Below, in pieces: positions 1 through 10,239 of a stretch of 64,000 nt of DNA. Numbering within the stretch: position 1 is the first letter of the stretch; each line of letters starts with the position of its first letter. Made by a program: the position numbers and the translations under genes. The notes under the pieces are model-generated. The model worked only from the letters and a program-made list of their open reading frames with translations. It was not told where the DNA came from and did no database searches. The stretch comes from Schistocerca nitens (Eukaryota > Arthropoda > Insecta > Orthoptera > Acrididae), in NCBI RefSeq assembly GCF_023898315.1, contig NC_064616.1:646408974-646472973 (forward strand), read 5' to 3'.

Positions 1-236
1 AACCCAGTGGAATATATCTGTGATGCTATTAGATGTTAGCTCTGTGCCCATAACCTACCAGCCCATAATTGATGGTAATTTTGTGACTTGTGTGAAGACA
101 TTTCGTGCCACATGTCATTGGAAAGCTACTGAGGATTTTATGAGTCCGTGGCATGCAGAATCGCTGCTGTATTGTGTTCCAAAGGTGGAACAGCACACTA
201 TTAAGCAGGTGGTCATAATGCTTTGGCCCATCAGTG
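1..236 (+). mobile_element. Tc1-like transposon, 3' terminal fragment
   Basis: The last 30 bases (about 207-236) match the terminal inverted repeat of the complete element at 41019-42197: both carry GGTGGTCATAATG followed by a TCAGTG end and then TA. The sequence before it looks like the degraded C-terminal end of a Tc1-like transposase read on the plus strand. The rest of the element lies before the window. No open frame survives, so this is a relic. Confidence 0.7.
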
Positions 237-670
237 TATATCAGATTTTGAGAAATGGTTTGTGAGGAGCCATGATAAAAACTGTTAAACTTAGACTGTG
301 TATCTATAATCTGATAGCTGATTATCATTATTACTCTCTTTATTTTTTTATTAATATTTTCAGTTATGGAGATTTATTGCACAATTGATGATATAGATGT
401 TTTAGAGGCAATTGCTTCAATACAATTAATCTGTATTACTTATAATCTTCATTTTGTATTTGTTCACATATAATCCTTATCTGCTATTTATTCTTCTGTT
501 TTAGTATATAATTGTTGAATGAATGTTTACTTATTAGTGCAAATTTAATTAAAATTATCTATGGCTGAGGTGGTTAGAATTTTTTTTATTACTGCTTGAG
601 ATCGCGTGTATCACATTGGGGCTCACGTACCGTATGCTCAAGTCACATCGTTTCTGAGCATTCAATAGTA
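237..670. other. AT-rich stretch, nothing recognised
   Basis: Between the Tc1-like end and the first LTR I see AT-rich sequence with short T runs and no coding potential or repeat I can name. The last four bases (AGTA, 667-670) may be one copy of the target duplication of the gypsy element that follows. Confidence 0.4.
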
Positions 671-879
671 CGTTGAACTTAGCACGCTGAACGTTGACGT
701 TCGACAGCACGGTCCGTGTGCCGACGGCTTAAGCGGCCAGTCAGCCAGCGGCAGCTAGACTTGGACTCAGTGCTCATTCAAATGTTACCGTGTTCACATG
801 TCTTGCTTGTCAACTTGCTCTGTGACTTAATTGTGTTGTGTCGTTTTGAAATATATGTGTTCAACTTGACGTTATAACA
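671..879 (+). repeat. 5' LTR of Gypsy-1
   Basis: The last ~125 bases (from about 755) match the 3' LTR with only about three differences, ending GTTATAACA in both. The first ~75 bases align poorly with the 3' LTR, so the start at 671 is set by length and by the candidate AGTA duplication, not by identity. If right, the first base is C where the other LTR has T. Confidence 0.75.
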
Positions 880-881
880 AT

Positions 882-892
882 TGGCGACGAGG
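882..892 (+). other. Primer binding site, tRNA-Ser-like
   Basis: TGGCGACGAGG lies two bases after the 5' LTR, the normal place for a minus-strand primer site. It is complementary to the 3' end (CCTCGTCG plus CCA) that I recall for insect tRNA-Ser(GCU), for 11 bases. Confidence 0.7.
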
Positions 893-932
893 TAGTGGAT
901 TTTTCCTTTTCATCGTTGACCCACAGGTTTCC

Positions 933-1790
933 ATGGCTACTGTCGAGCAACTATTGCAAGGTCTCATTGAACAACAAACGCTTCTAACATCGGCGATTCG
1001 CGATTTCGTCAGGGCGTCAAATGCGGGGCATTTCTCGTCGTTGGCTATACCTCCTTTTCCTCCTCATGACGAGATGGCGGAAGACTGGTCTGATTACAAA
1101 AAACGTCTTCGACAGCACTTCTTGGCATTTCATGTCACGGACGAACAAACATGTAAGTTTCTGTTCCTTTCCTGGATTTCACCTCAAATGTATCGGTTGT
1201 TGTCGCAATTGGCTCCTTTGAAAGATCCTGTGTCTTTGTCCTTTGCTGAAATGTGCTCACTTCTGCCTGTCTATTTTCAAAAGCAAACCCATGTGGTAGC
1301 CTCTCGTGTTGTCTTTTATCGTTGTCAAAAACAACCACATCAATCCTATCGCGCTTGGGCTGCTGAACTTCACGGTCTCAGTCAAAAGTGTCAATTTGTT
1401 ACTGACGTTCACAAAGAATCCTATGCCGATTCCATGGTACGGGATGCTATTATCCCATCGGCGCCCGACAAAGTAGTTCAGCAACGTGCCCTTCAATTGT
1501 CAAATCCGACTTGATGAAGTTCTCTCCAGTGCGCAGTCTTTTGAAATTTCTCACGCTGCTGGGGCGCAAATAGAGGCGTGGGGTGATGTCGGGGACATAC
1601 AACCTCTGTACGCTGTTGATGGCCCGTGCGGCGCGTCCCCGACACCCGACGTGGCCACAGTGCGCTCCCACGCGCAGCCTCGGCCTAACCGTAAACAACC
1701 CGCTAAGAAACTGCAGGAAAACCCCGGAAACTTCCTTCATGTCCGCGGTGTTTTACGAAACATTCACGCGAGGATTGTCCCCAACGTTGG
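933..1790 (+). pseudogene. gag: gag of Gypsy-1 (frameshifted)
   Basis: The ATG at 933 opens a 193-codon frame that ends at 1514. It resembles the capsid region of gypsy Gag: a short coiled N-terminus rich in Leu and Gln, then a capsid-like segment with conserved W, F and L positions. The capsid part (about residues 65-140) aligns by eye with the gag relic of Gypsy-2 at 15758-16330. Gag continues in another frame from about 1486 through a basic, Pro-rich linker, then shifts again to reach the zinc knuckle near 1797. Gag packages the RNA in virus-like particles; this copy cannot make a full protein. Confidence 0.85.
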
Positions 1791-1793
1791 GCT

Positions 1794-2970
1794 GTGTGTC
1801 ACAATTGCAAAAAGAAAGGTCATGTGTCTCCCGTTTGCAAATCCGACTGCATACATGATGTTCATGAACATGACGCTGATTCTGATTCTGTGTTGTCTGT
1901 CAATTGCACTTCTTCCCTTTCAGGGAAGTTATTCCTCACTGTCCAAATCCTTGGTCGGGTTGTTCGCATGCAGGTGGATATCGGTTCTGCTGCCACTATA
2001 ATTAATTCTCAGACGCATCTTCAGTTGGGTTCTCCACTCCTATCACCTGTCACTCAGCAATTACAGATGTACAATAAACAGAAGATTTCTCTCTTGGGAC
2101 AATTTAATGCTGAGGTATCTTACAAATCTGTCATTCGCACTGTTCCCATATTTGTGGTCGATCAGAGTGATGCAGAGAATCTTTTTGGTTTTGATGCCTT
2201 TCACGTTTTTGGATTCTCCATAGATGACTCTGTCAATATCGTCTCTGATGCTATTCCTTATGCTCAATTGGATTCCTTGTCGACGACATTTTTGTCCCAT
2301 TTTTCTCCTGGGTTAGGCCGTGCAAACGACTTTGAAGCTCATATCACGCTCAAACCCACTGCTCGGCCTAAGTTTTTTCGGGCTTGGCCCATTCCTGTGG
2401 CCCTTCGTGATCGGGTAAAACGGGAGCTGGATCGACTCACTACTTCAGGGGTCTTGCTTCCTGTCACTTCCAGTGAGTGGTCCTCTCCTGTCGTTGTCGT
2501 TGCTAAGCCAAATGGTGATATTCGTCTCTGTGGCAATTTCAAAGCCACTGTAAATGCTCAATGCCTCATCAACACTTACCCTATGCCCCGACCTGAAGAA
2601 CTGTTCACTAAACTTGCAGGAGGCCAGTATTTTTCTAAAATTGACCTGTCAGAAGCTTATCATCAACTTCCTCTCGACGCTGCTTCCCGGCAGTTTCTGG
2701 TCCTTAACACGCCTTTCGGCATCTATCAATACCAACAATTGCCATTTGGGGTTGGCAGCGCCCCTGCTCTCTTTCGGCGATTCTTGAAACAGTTATTGCT
2801 CCCTGTCCCTGGGTGTATAAATTACATGGACGACATTGTTGTCACTGGCTCCACCACTGAAGAACATCTTCAGAAACTCCGCACACTTTTTCATGTCTTA
2901 CAGACTGCCGGTCTTAAGTGTAATCTTCATAAATCACAATTTTTTCAGGCATCTATCACGTACTTGGGGG
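1794..2970 (+). pseudogene. pol: zinc knuckle, protease and RT palm of Gypsy-1 pol
   Basis: The frame begins inside a CCHC knuckle (C-x2-C-x4-H-x4-C, 1797-1838). An aspartic protease follows with D-I-G-S at about 1977-1988, where most families have DTG or DSG, so the second active-site position is altered. Reverse transcriptase runs from about 2400 (segment ending V-V-V-A-K-P-N-G) to the YMDD box at 2823-2834, which is intact. The frame is lost at about 2965-2972, inside the segment normally reading Y-L-G, and pol resumes in another frame. Confidence 0.92.
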
Positions 2971-2971
2971 T

Positions 2972-3981
2972 TTCAACTCTCTTGGGATGGTATTCGTCCA
3001 CTTCAGCAAACTGTCACTGTGATCGATGCCCTTCCTCACCCTACATCTGTTAAGGAACTGCAGGCCTTCTTGGGGAAAATAGCATACCATCACAAGTTTT
3101 TACCGTCTGCGGCTTCGGTGGCTCAGCTGTTGCATCGCCTGTTGCATAAAAACGTGCCTTTTCACTGGTCTGCGTCTTGCGAAGCGGCTTTCCAGAAATT
3201 GAAGACTATGCTGAAACAGGCCCCGTGCCTGGCTACTTATCGACCTGGCCAACATCTTGTTCTTGCCACGGACGCCTCTCAATACGGGGTCGGTGCAGTC
3301 CTTGCGCACCGTTTTTCAGACAGCTCTGAACAACCCATTGCTTATGCCTCCAAAATGCTCACGGACGCCCAACAAAAGTATTCTCAAATTGAAAAAGAAG
3401 CTTTGGCCATTATTTATGCTCTTCATAAGTTTGGTGTTTTTCTCTATGGATCCAAATTTCACCTTGTTACGGATCACAAACGACTTGTTTCCTTGTTTCA
3501 TCCATCATCGTCACTCCCCGACAAGGCTGCACACCGCCTCCAGCGTTGGGCTCGTTACTTGTCTCGTTTCAATTATGAGATTCATTTCTGGCCGACAGCT
3601 CAACATGCAAATGCTGATGCACTGTCTCGCCTTCCCATGGGTCCTGATCTGGCACTCGATAAGGACAAACTTTTGTGTTTCCATCTGGATGTTGCCAAGC
3701 AGCAGGTTGTGGACGGATTCCCCATCACAGGGGACCGGCTGGCGGCGGATACGGGTTCTGATCCTACCCTCTCCCGGGTTTTACGCTGTATTCAGAAGGG
3801 TTGGCCAGATCGTCCGTCCGCTAAGACTTCTGACTCGTTGCGGAACTCCTACGCTTTGCGCTACCGCCTCACGGCTAGGGATGGTGTTATCCTCCTTTCC
3901 ACCGACAATGATTCGCCACGTGTTGTGGTACTTGCGTCTTTGCGTGCTTCGGTCTTGCGCCTCCTTCACCAAGGGCACTAG
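2972..3981 (+). pseudogene. pol: RT thumb and RNase H of Gypsy-1 pol
   Basis: This continues pol after the frameshift near 2970. Early residues carry the gypsy connection motif ending A-F-L-G-K. RNase H follows with a T-D-A-S motif (about 3270) and the A-I-I-Y-A-L-H-K-F segment, then V-T-D-H-K. The H-x-A-D-A-L-S-R-L motif that closes gypsy RNase H is present near 3605. The frame then enters the integrase N-terminus and stops at 3979-3981, a premature stop within pol. Confidence 0.92.
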
Positions 3982-3984
3982 GGT

Positions 3985-4712
3985 GTGTCTCGTACAAAAT
4001 CTCTGGCGCACTGTCATGTGTACTGGCCTGGCATCGACTCCGAAATAGCACACATGGTCGCTGCCTGCGGCCCTTGTGCGTCACAGGCCGCTGCCCTGAA
4101 GTCATCTTTGTCACCGTGGTCTTCGCCTGAGATGCCCTGGGAGCGCATTCATGCTGATTTCGCGGGACCTTGTTTAGGTACTTATTGGCTCCTCGTAATT
4201 GCGCCTACTCTAACTTTCCTTTCATTGTCTGTTGCATGTCGCCTACCACCGCGGCAACCACAAGTGCTCTTGCCCACATTTTTTCTTTGGAAGGCCTTCC
4301 CTCTACTCTTGTTACTGATAATGGTCCGCAATTTGCCTCTTCCGATTTTGCGGATTTTTGTGCTTGTCACAGCGTTATGCATGTCACGGCCCCTCCGTTC
4401 CATCCACAACTAAACGGTAAGGCTGAACAACTGGTCCGCACATTTAAGGCTCAGATGCGGAAACTCCTGACTTCTTCTGCTGCTGATGATGCGCTTCTCC
4501 AGTCTCTGGCTTCTTACCGTTTCACCCCCATGGGCGACCACAGCCCGGCTGAGCTCTTACATGGCCGACAGCCCCGCACGCTACTTCATCTTCTGCAGCT
4601 TTCCACCTCACGGCCGCGGGTGCCTTCGCATGGCCGGTTCACCAACGATGACCTTTTCTGGGTACGGGGATATGGCAAGCGGCCAAAATGGAGTCCGGGC
4701 CGTATCTTATGA
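3985..4712 (+). pseudogene. pol: integrase of Gypsy-1 pol (frameshifted)
   Basis: The zinc-binding N-terminus is visible just after the stop: H-C-H-V-Y-W-P-G then C-G-P-C near 4070. The catalytic core has its first Asp in H-A-D-F-A-G (about 4155). A frameshift near 4190-4200 moves the rest to the frame running to 4712, with the second Asp in V-T-D-N-G-P-Q-F (about 4313) and the Glu in N-G-K-A-E (about 4420). All three catalytic residues are present, but in two frames. The end reads into a GPY/F-type segment (F-W-V-R-G-Y then W-S-P-G-R-I). Confidence 0.9.
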
Positions 4713-5162
4713 CACTGTGGCCGACGCCTGTATGAAATCCAGATGGACACGGGTGTTGCAGTGCGTCATTCGGACCAGCTTCAGCCTCGTGTGCCAGCAA
4801 CGCCTGTTTCGAATGCTGCTACACCACCTTCAGCTCTACCTGACGCTTGGGATCTTGGCATCTCTCATTACTCACGACGCAGCCCTCTCACTGTCATCTT
4901 GGTGCCAGTACAAGAACGGACGCCACCAGGAGACGTGCCCATGCAGGAACTGGATGACCATCATCTGTCGGAGCCAATCTACTTGCCTCCTTCTCCTATG
5001 GACGCAGACACATCGCCCATGTCTCCTGTTATATCAACTGGACTTGCTGCAATGGGCAGATTGGTGCACAGGGCCCTAGCAGATTCGACCCCTATGTCTC
5101 TTGTCATCTCGACCCGTTATCATCGGGGACACTTCCGTCCATACGGGAAGCCTCCTCCTTGA
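4713..5162 (+). pseudogene. pol: integrase C-terminal tail of Gypsy-1
   Basis: After a further frame break at about 4711 the GPY/F module continues (Y-E-I, then R-H-S-D-Q-L near 4765) and grades into a Pro/Ser/Thr-rich tail that ends at 5160-5162. This sits where gypsy pol normally ends, about 80 bases before the polypurine tract. No envelope-like gene follows. Confidence 0.7.
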
Positions 5163-5242
5163 GACTTTATGGCCAGTCACACAACGCCTATGGACGTTAG
5201 CAATCTACAGGCCACCTCCATCAAGACCAGTGAAAAAATTTC

Positions 5243-5256
5243 AAAGGGGGGAAAAG
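5243..5256 (+). other. Polypurine tract of Gypsy-1
   Basis: A purine run (AAAGGGGGGAAAAG) directly abuts the TGTTGTGAC start of the 3' LTR, as expected for the plus-strand primer. Confidence 0.85.
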
Positions 5257-5459
5257 TGTTGTGACTTGCCGATCATCCAAAGTGCCAGCCATGCAGCAGC
5301 CACGCCACCTAAGCAGCCAGCCAGGCAGCGGCTGCTAGACTTGGACTCAGTGCTCATTCGAATGTTACCGTGTTCACATGTCTTGCTTGTCAACTTGCTC
5401 TGTGACTTACTTGTGTTGTGTCGTTTTGAAATATGTGTGTTCAACTTGACGTTATAACA
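5257..5459 (+). repeat. 3' LTR of Gypsy-1
   Basis: 203 bp, beginning TGTTGTG right after the polypurine tract and ending GTTATAACA. The 3' two thirds match the 5' LTR closely; the 5' third does not. Confidence 0.88.
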
Positions 5460-5483
5460 GTAGACTTTCCTGGTGTATTAGTA

Positions 5484-5575
5484 TATCAAATTCTTGTCAG
5501 GTTTCCAGCCAGATCAAACGTCATCTGGCTCAGATGACAGTTTGATCCGGCTGGAAACCCGACAAGAATTTGATA
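5484..5575. repeat. 92-bp near-perfect hairpin
   Basis: Arms 5484-5519 and 5540-5575 match in 34 of 36 positions. An inner stem (GTCATCTG at 5520-5527 with CAGATGAC at 5531-5538) adds eight perfect pairs around a 3-base loop, with one bulged base at 5539. Both arm mismatches would be A-C on a plus-strand RNA but G-U pairs on a minus-strand RNA, so a minus transcript could pair throughout. It lies 24 bp past the Gypsy-1 3' LTR. It could be a tiny foldback element or a small-RNA precursor; I cannot tell which. Confidence 0.9.
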
Positions 5576-6090
5576 AAGAGGAAATGCATTTGTAAGGTTA
5601 ATGATCAGGCTGACAAGGTTGAATCTTTTGAGGACTGTGTGCCTGAGCACTGGAAGATTACTGTTGTGTTGTCACTGGGCTGCTGATGCCATCTGGAAGT
5701 TGGTTGCAACACAGCCACAGCTGATTGTGCACAACAATTGTAATGTAGGTGTAGGTAGTGTGAAGCATTAGGGGTTAACTTTCTTTTCAATCATCAAGCC
5801 CAATTTGACCTTCGGCATCACGTGGGACATCATTGTTTCAGCCAGGGGAAACTGTCACAAGTGAAATACTATTGCAAAGTTCGCCTATCACACCAAGTAA
5901 ACTGCAGGAAAATGACTAAGGCTTAATTCTCATGACATAGTGCCACAAGGCACCTGGAAATTACTTTGAGCAATGGTACAAGAAAACCTGGCATTATGAG
6001 GAGAATTCAATTTGTGATTAGCATTATGGGGAAATAAGTTGAACCACTTGCTTCATATTGTGCGTGGTAGTACAGTATGGAATTTATGTG
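5576..6090. other. No recognised feature
   Basis: No reading frame or repeat that I recognise; scattered short frames only. Confidence 0.4.
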
Positions 6091-6187
6091 TGAGGATAGT
6101 CATAGGGGGATGTTTCCTAGAAAAACATAAAGGAAACTATTGGCACAGACACAAAGTGCCAAAATGGTGAGTAAAGAAACCACAGGA
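6091..6187 (+). repeat. Inverted partner of 8376-8490 (gypsy-like pol scrap)
   Basis: Reverse-complement similarity to 8376-8490, including a shared GGGGATGTTTCCTAG block. Read on the plus strand it encodes R-G-M-F-P-R-K-T and K-M-V-S-K-E-T. The partner encodes the same pattern on the minus strand, just upstream of an integrase-like segment. Confidence 0.65.
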
Positions 6188-6434
6188 TAGACAAAAGGTG
6201 ATGCTGTGCATGATTTCTGTTATTTTATCATGATGATCATTTCTTCCTATGAACTTGGATCATGTACTTTTATAGATGACTTGTTAAGGATAATTTGTTA
6301 AGAAATAAAGAGTTTGCCATTATTACCTTTGGTTTTAATTGCTGGTTCATCATTACACATGACCATTTGTTACAATTAGTGGTAAGAATATGGCTTTTGG
6401 TGAAGGCCTAAAGATAGAGGTTGTAAGCAAGTTA

Positions 6435-7600
6435 AGACATCTACATCTACATGATAACTCCGCTATTAACAATAAAGTGCCTGTCAGAGGGTTCAATGAA
6501 CCACCTTCAAGCTCTCTCTCTACCGTTCCACCCTTGAACGGTGCACGGGAAAAACGAGCACTTAAATTTTTCTGTACAGGCCTGATTTCTCTTATTTTAT
6601 CATGATGGTCATTTCTCCCTATGTAGGTGGGTGCCAACAGAATGTTTTCATGATCAGAGGAGAAAACTGGTGATTGAAATTTCATGAGAAGTCCGTGTCA
6701 CAACAAAAAATGCCTTTGTTTTGATGATTGTCACTACAATTCACATATCATATCTGTGGCACTATCTCCCCTATTTCATGATAATATAAAATGAGCAGCC
6801 CTTCTCTGAGCTTTTTCAATGTCATATTTCAGTCCCACCTGATGCGGATCCCACACCGCACAGCAATACTCCAGAATAGGGTGGACAAGCATGGTGTAAG
6901 CAGTCTCTTTAGTAGACCTGTTGCACATTCTAAGTGTTCTGCCAAAGAAGCACAGTCTTTGGTTTGCTGTACCCACAACTTTATCAATGTGATCATTTTA
7001 ATTTAGGTTATTTGTAATTGTAATCCCTAAGTATTTAACTGAATTTACAGCCTTCAGATTTGAGTGAGTCATCGTGTAATCAAAATTTAGCAGATTTCTT
7101 TTAGTACTCATGGGAATAACTTCACACTTTTCTTTATTCAGGGTCAATTGTCACTTTTTCGCCATAGAGATATCTTATCTATTCATTTTGCAATTTGTTT
7201 TGGTCATCTGATGACTTTACAAGATGGTAAATGACAGCATCATCTGTAAACAATCTAAGATGGCTACTCAGATTGTCTCCTACGTTGTTAATATAGATCA
7301 GGAACAATAGAGGGCCTATAACACTTCCTTGGGGAATGCCAGATATTACTTCTGTTTTACTCAATGACTTTCCATCTATTACTATGAACTGTGACCTTTC
7401 TGACAGGAAATCATGAATCCAGTCGCACAACTGAGGCAATATTCCATAGGCATGCAGTTTGGTTAGAAGATGCTTGTGAGGAACATTGTCAAAAGCCTTC
7501 TGGAAATCTAAAAATATGGAATCAATTTGACATCCCCTGTCAGTAACACTCATTACTTTGAGTATAAACATGATGAAGATTTGCCATTGATTACAAGTAC
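6435..7600 (-). mobile_element. CR1-like LINE copy A1 (5'-truncated)
   Basis: Reverse transcriptase lies at 7179-7571 on the minus strand: L-D-F-Q-K-A-F-D-N-V, then G-I-P-Q-G-S-V-I-G-P-L-L-F, then an F-T-D-D box where F-A-D-D is normal. The C-terminal maturase-like part (about 6776-6976) has Y-T-M-L-V-H-P-I-L-E-Y and K-A-Q-R-R-A-A. The 3' end at 6435-6450 is CATCTACATCTACAT, the same end as copies A2 and A3. The 5' part, including the endonuclease, is missing. The altered catalytic box and stops make it inactive. Confidence 0.88.
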
Positions 7601-7899
7601 TAGTGACAGGCAGATATTAGCATTTCTGTTCTGTTTTGTCTAATGTTGTGGGGAATTCATTAAGCCAATTTACTATAAAGTTGTTGTTAAGAAATAATTG
7701 GGTAACAGTATCCTGTTAGTTTGTAAGTCAACATTTGAGGAAGTTACTGACAGTGTGTAAATGAGAAATCAGTGGGTTAATACCATAGGCTAAATATTGT
7801 CAATAAATGTTTTAGGTCAAACTGGTTAATATTAAGGAATAGTGATGTACACAGTTGTCAGTTTGAGGATATATGTTGAGTTCTTGAGCCAAGATCTGG

Positions 7900-8490
7900 A
7901 TCTACCAAAGAGGGGAGGTGTGTAGCACCAGCACTATTTTACAGCACTTTTGTCTAGAATAGAAGTACTACCTTGGCTGTTGCAAAAAGGCCACAAGAGC
8001 TGGAAAGTCCAGAGGCATAGGCAATAACACCACCAGTCAATTTCCCCATGACAGGCTGAGCAGTGGCCGTCAAGGCAGTAACATCAATATAGCAGACAGG
8101 CAAGAAGATTGTGGGATCAGTAGGCCATTTACTACATCGCCAAGCTATGAGCTTGTTTCAGTGTATGTGACTGGAAGCTGTGCTTTGTCCAAACAAGTAG
8201 ATTCCAAATCTGTATAAATATCGACCATCTTTGGCCAAAGGAATCTCATTCTGGCTGCACCATTTATGAGGGGATGACTATGCCAGGCACTAGAGTGACA
8301 TGGTTCTGCAAGCAGCCACCATGAAACTTGGTCTCCATCAATGACTGGTCTGGGACTGATTCCAAGTCCTTGACCTTTGGTTTCTTTACTCATCATTTTA
8401 TCACTTCACTCAGAATTTTGTCTCTGTAATAGTAGTTTTCCTTATGTTTTTCTAGGAAACATCCCCCTAAAATTATCCTCAAACATTTAA
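7900..8490 (-). mobile_element. gypsy-like integrase fragment
   Basis: An 83-codon minus frame (8145-8396) shows an integrase zinc-domain pattern: H-S-H-P, then R-F-L-W-P-K-M with a spaced Cys. Possible core sequence continues toward 7950 with stops. Too short and decayed to place in a lineage. Confidence 0.5.
8376..8490 (-). repeat. Inverted partner of 6091-6187
   Basis: See the partner entry: the same coding scrap in opposite orientation on the other side of LINE A1. Confidence 0.65.
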
Positions 8491-8559
8491 ATAAGAGACT
8501 GAATTCACTAGCATATGCTGTTAGGATCCTCACTCAGAATACAAGCTACTCATCAGTGC

Positions 8560-9060
8560 TGACAATGTACCATTGTAGTATACAGTTGCTATTTATGTGT
8601 AAAATAATTTTTTGCGGGACTTCCACATATTCTACAAAAAAATTTAAAATGCAGAAAAATATTATCAGGGAGATAAAAATGCTAAATGCAAGGATTTCTG
8701 TAGATCCCATTTTAAAACTCTCAAAATATTGCCGCTGCCTTGCTTGTATATACACAAAATACTATTTTTCGCAAAAGGTAGCATGTTAAAAAAGGAAAAT
8801 CTGTTCAGACACAACTACGATACACACATATGAAACTAGGCAGAAGATGAACATACACATGAACACAGTAAATACAAACTTATGCAAAAGAGGAGTGTAT
8901 CATACTGGAGATATGTTATATAACCATTTGCCTTCTTACCTGAAATGCATATCAACATTAAATGCCTTTAAAATTAAGTTAAAACAGTTCTTGCTTGACC
9001 ACTGCTTCTATTCTTTATCTGAATTTATGGAACATTGTAACAAGTAAACTTCATTTACCA
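8560..9060 (+). mobile_element. LINE 3' end (RT C-terminus), severely truncated
   Basis: The plus strand encodes the C-terminal segment of CR1-like RTs. First come F-C-G-T-S-T-Y-S-T-K-K-F-K-M-Q-K (near 8600), then L-K-L-S-K-Y, then L-Y-N-H-L-P-S-Y-L-K and L-K-Q-F-L-L-D-H-C-F-Y-S-L-S-E-F ending at 9045-9047. The same FY-S-x-x-E-F ending closes copies B2 and B3. No palm domain remains. Confidence 0.75.
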
Positions 9061-9489
9061 AATTTTACTAATTGTCAATTCACAATATAGTTTAGATTGT
9101 GCTTATCATGTCATCTCATGTAGAAGCAATGTAGTGCACCAACCTACATTAATATGCATTTTGATTATGTCAACAATGTAGCCAAAATGACTACTGTATT
9201 GTAAATTAACTAGATTTACCACTGTCCTATATCAAATGCACAAACAATGTTCTAAAATGATTCTTGGACAAATAAACAATAAACATAAACCACATATGGT
9301 ACTACCACTTCTAGCTGTTGGGCTGCCTCCAGGTTCACTCCAGCTGCAACCAATTTCTACTACACCTGGGTGGCAATACCCATACTGTACACCTCTACTT
9401 ACAAGGGCAAGCATTACCGCAGAGGACTGTTTTCAACTGCAAGAATCAGGGCAGGTCATCATGTATTCCAGTGCATTCTGTTCTGAGTT

Positions 9490-9865
9490 ATGGAGCTAAT
9501 GGCAATGGACATCCCAAATTAATGAATACGCAAAAGACGTCCAGTGCATTGCAATGTTGCCTTAAGCATGTGCAGCGGTCCAGGGAGCAAACCAAATCTC
9601 AAATGTAAATCAGGCAGTCAAAACTCTGCTACTCAGTGGTGTATAACTAAATGCTTCAGTGACTAGTGAGAGACTGGCTAGCTGCAGTATTTAGTGGTAA
9701 ACATTTGTCAGATGATGGTGACACTTCATGTGCTTGCTGTGGCAGCTGCATCTCATGTGATCGCAAGCCATGACTGTTGTCTGGAGCCCAAGTATCTCTG
9801 ACATGTTCTCCCTATCGATATTCAGGCTAGGCAGGCAATCTGAATCACAGTCAAATACTAAATCC
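9490..9865 (-). repeat. 3' LTR of Gypsy-2
   Basis: Shares blocks with 16380-16740 such as ATGGCAATGGA, CTTAAGCAT, ACTAGTGAGAGAC/GCTAGTGAGAGAC and AGTATCTCTG. On the minus strand a purine tract (about 9866-9879) sits just upstream. Exact ends are not resolved. Confidence 0.7.
9732..9784. repeat. 53-bp direct repeat, copy 1
   Basis: Matches 10012-10064 at 52 of 53 positions. This copy is inside the 3' LTR. Confidence 0.92.
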
Positions 9866-10011
9866 CTCCTCCCTTCAATTGGTACATACCGCACACACAC
9901 AGCATTTCCCGGCACAGGCTCCTGTGAGAGGTCCCCAGTGTGACCAGCTAATGTGGTGGGAGGTGGCGCTGCCTGTGAAGTCCCTGCCTAATTGACTGAG
10001 TATGGGATGTA

Positions 10012-10064
10012 GCTTGCTGTGGCACCTGCATCTCATGTGATCGCAAGCCATGACTGTTGTCTGG
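10012..10064. repeat. 53-bp direct repeat, copy 2
   Basis: Second copy, outside the LTR between it and the integrase tail. It is far closer to copy 1 than the two LTRs are to each other. Confidence 0.92.
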
Positions 10065-10239
10065 GAGTCGGGAGTAGCAAGGGGAGTGGACACTAGATGT
10101 GGCAGAGATGGGACCAATGGGTCAGTCTCCCTCTGAGAGGGAGAGGAGGGAACCACCAATTGCAGGTGTTGCAGCCAGCAGCTAATTGGGGAGAGGGGGA
10201 GGGAGATTGGATTTTACCTCTATTGGCTCCCATTGCTGG

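Larger units (their letters stand above)
671..5459 (+). mobile_element. Ty3/gypsy LTR retrotransposon (Gypsy-1)
   Basis: A complete but inactive LTR element in the usual Ty3/gypsy order: LTR, primer site, gag with CCHC knuckle, protease, reverse transcriptase with YMDD, RNase H, integrase, polypurine tract, LTR. There is no envelope-like frame after integrase. At least four frame breaks or stops interrupt gag-pol. AGTA at 667-670 and again at 5459-5462 is a candidate 4-bp target duplication, although it overlaps the last base of a TG...CA-type LTR end. The primer site matches a tRNA-Ser 3' end, which as I recall also fits the Mag lineage; the lineage call is tentative. Confidence 0.92.
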
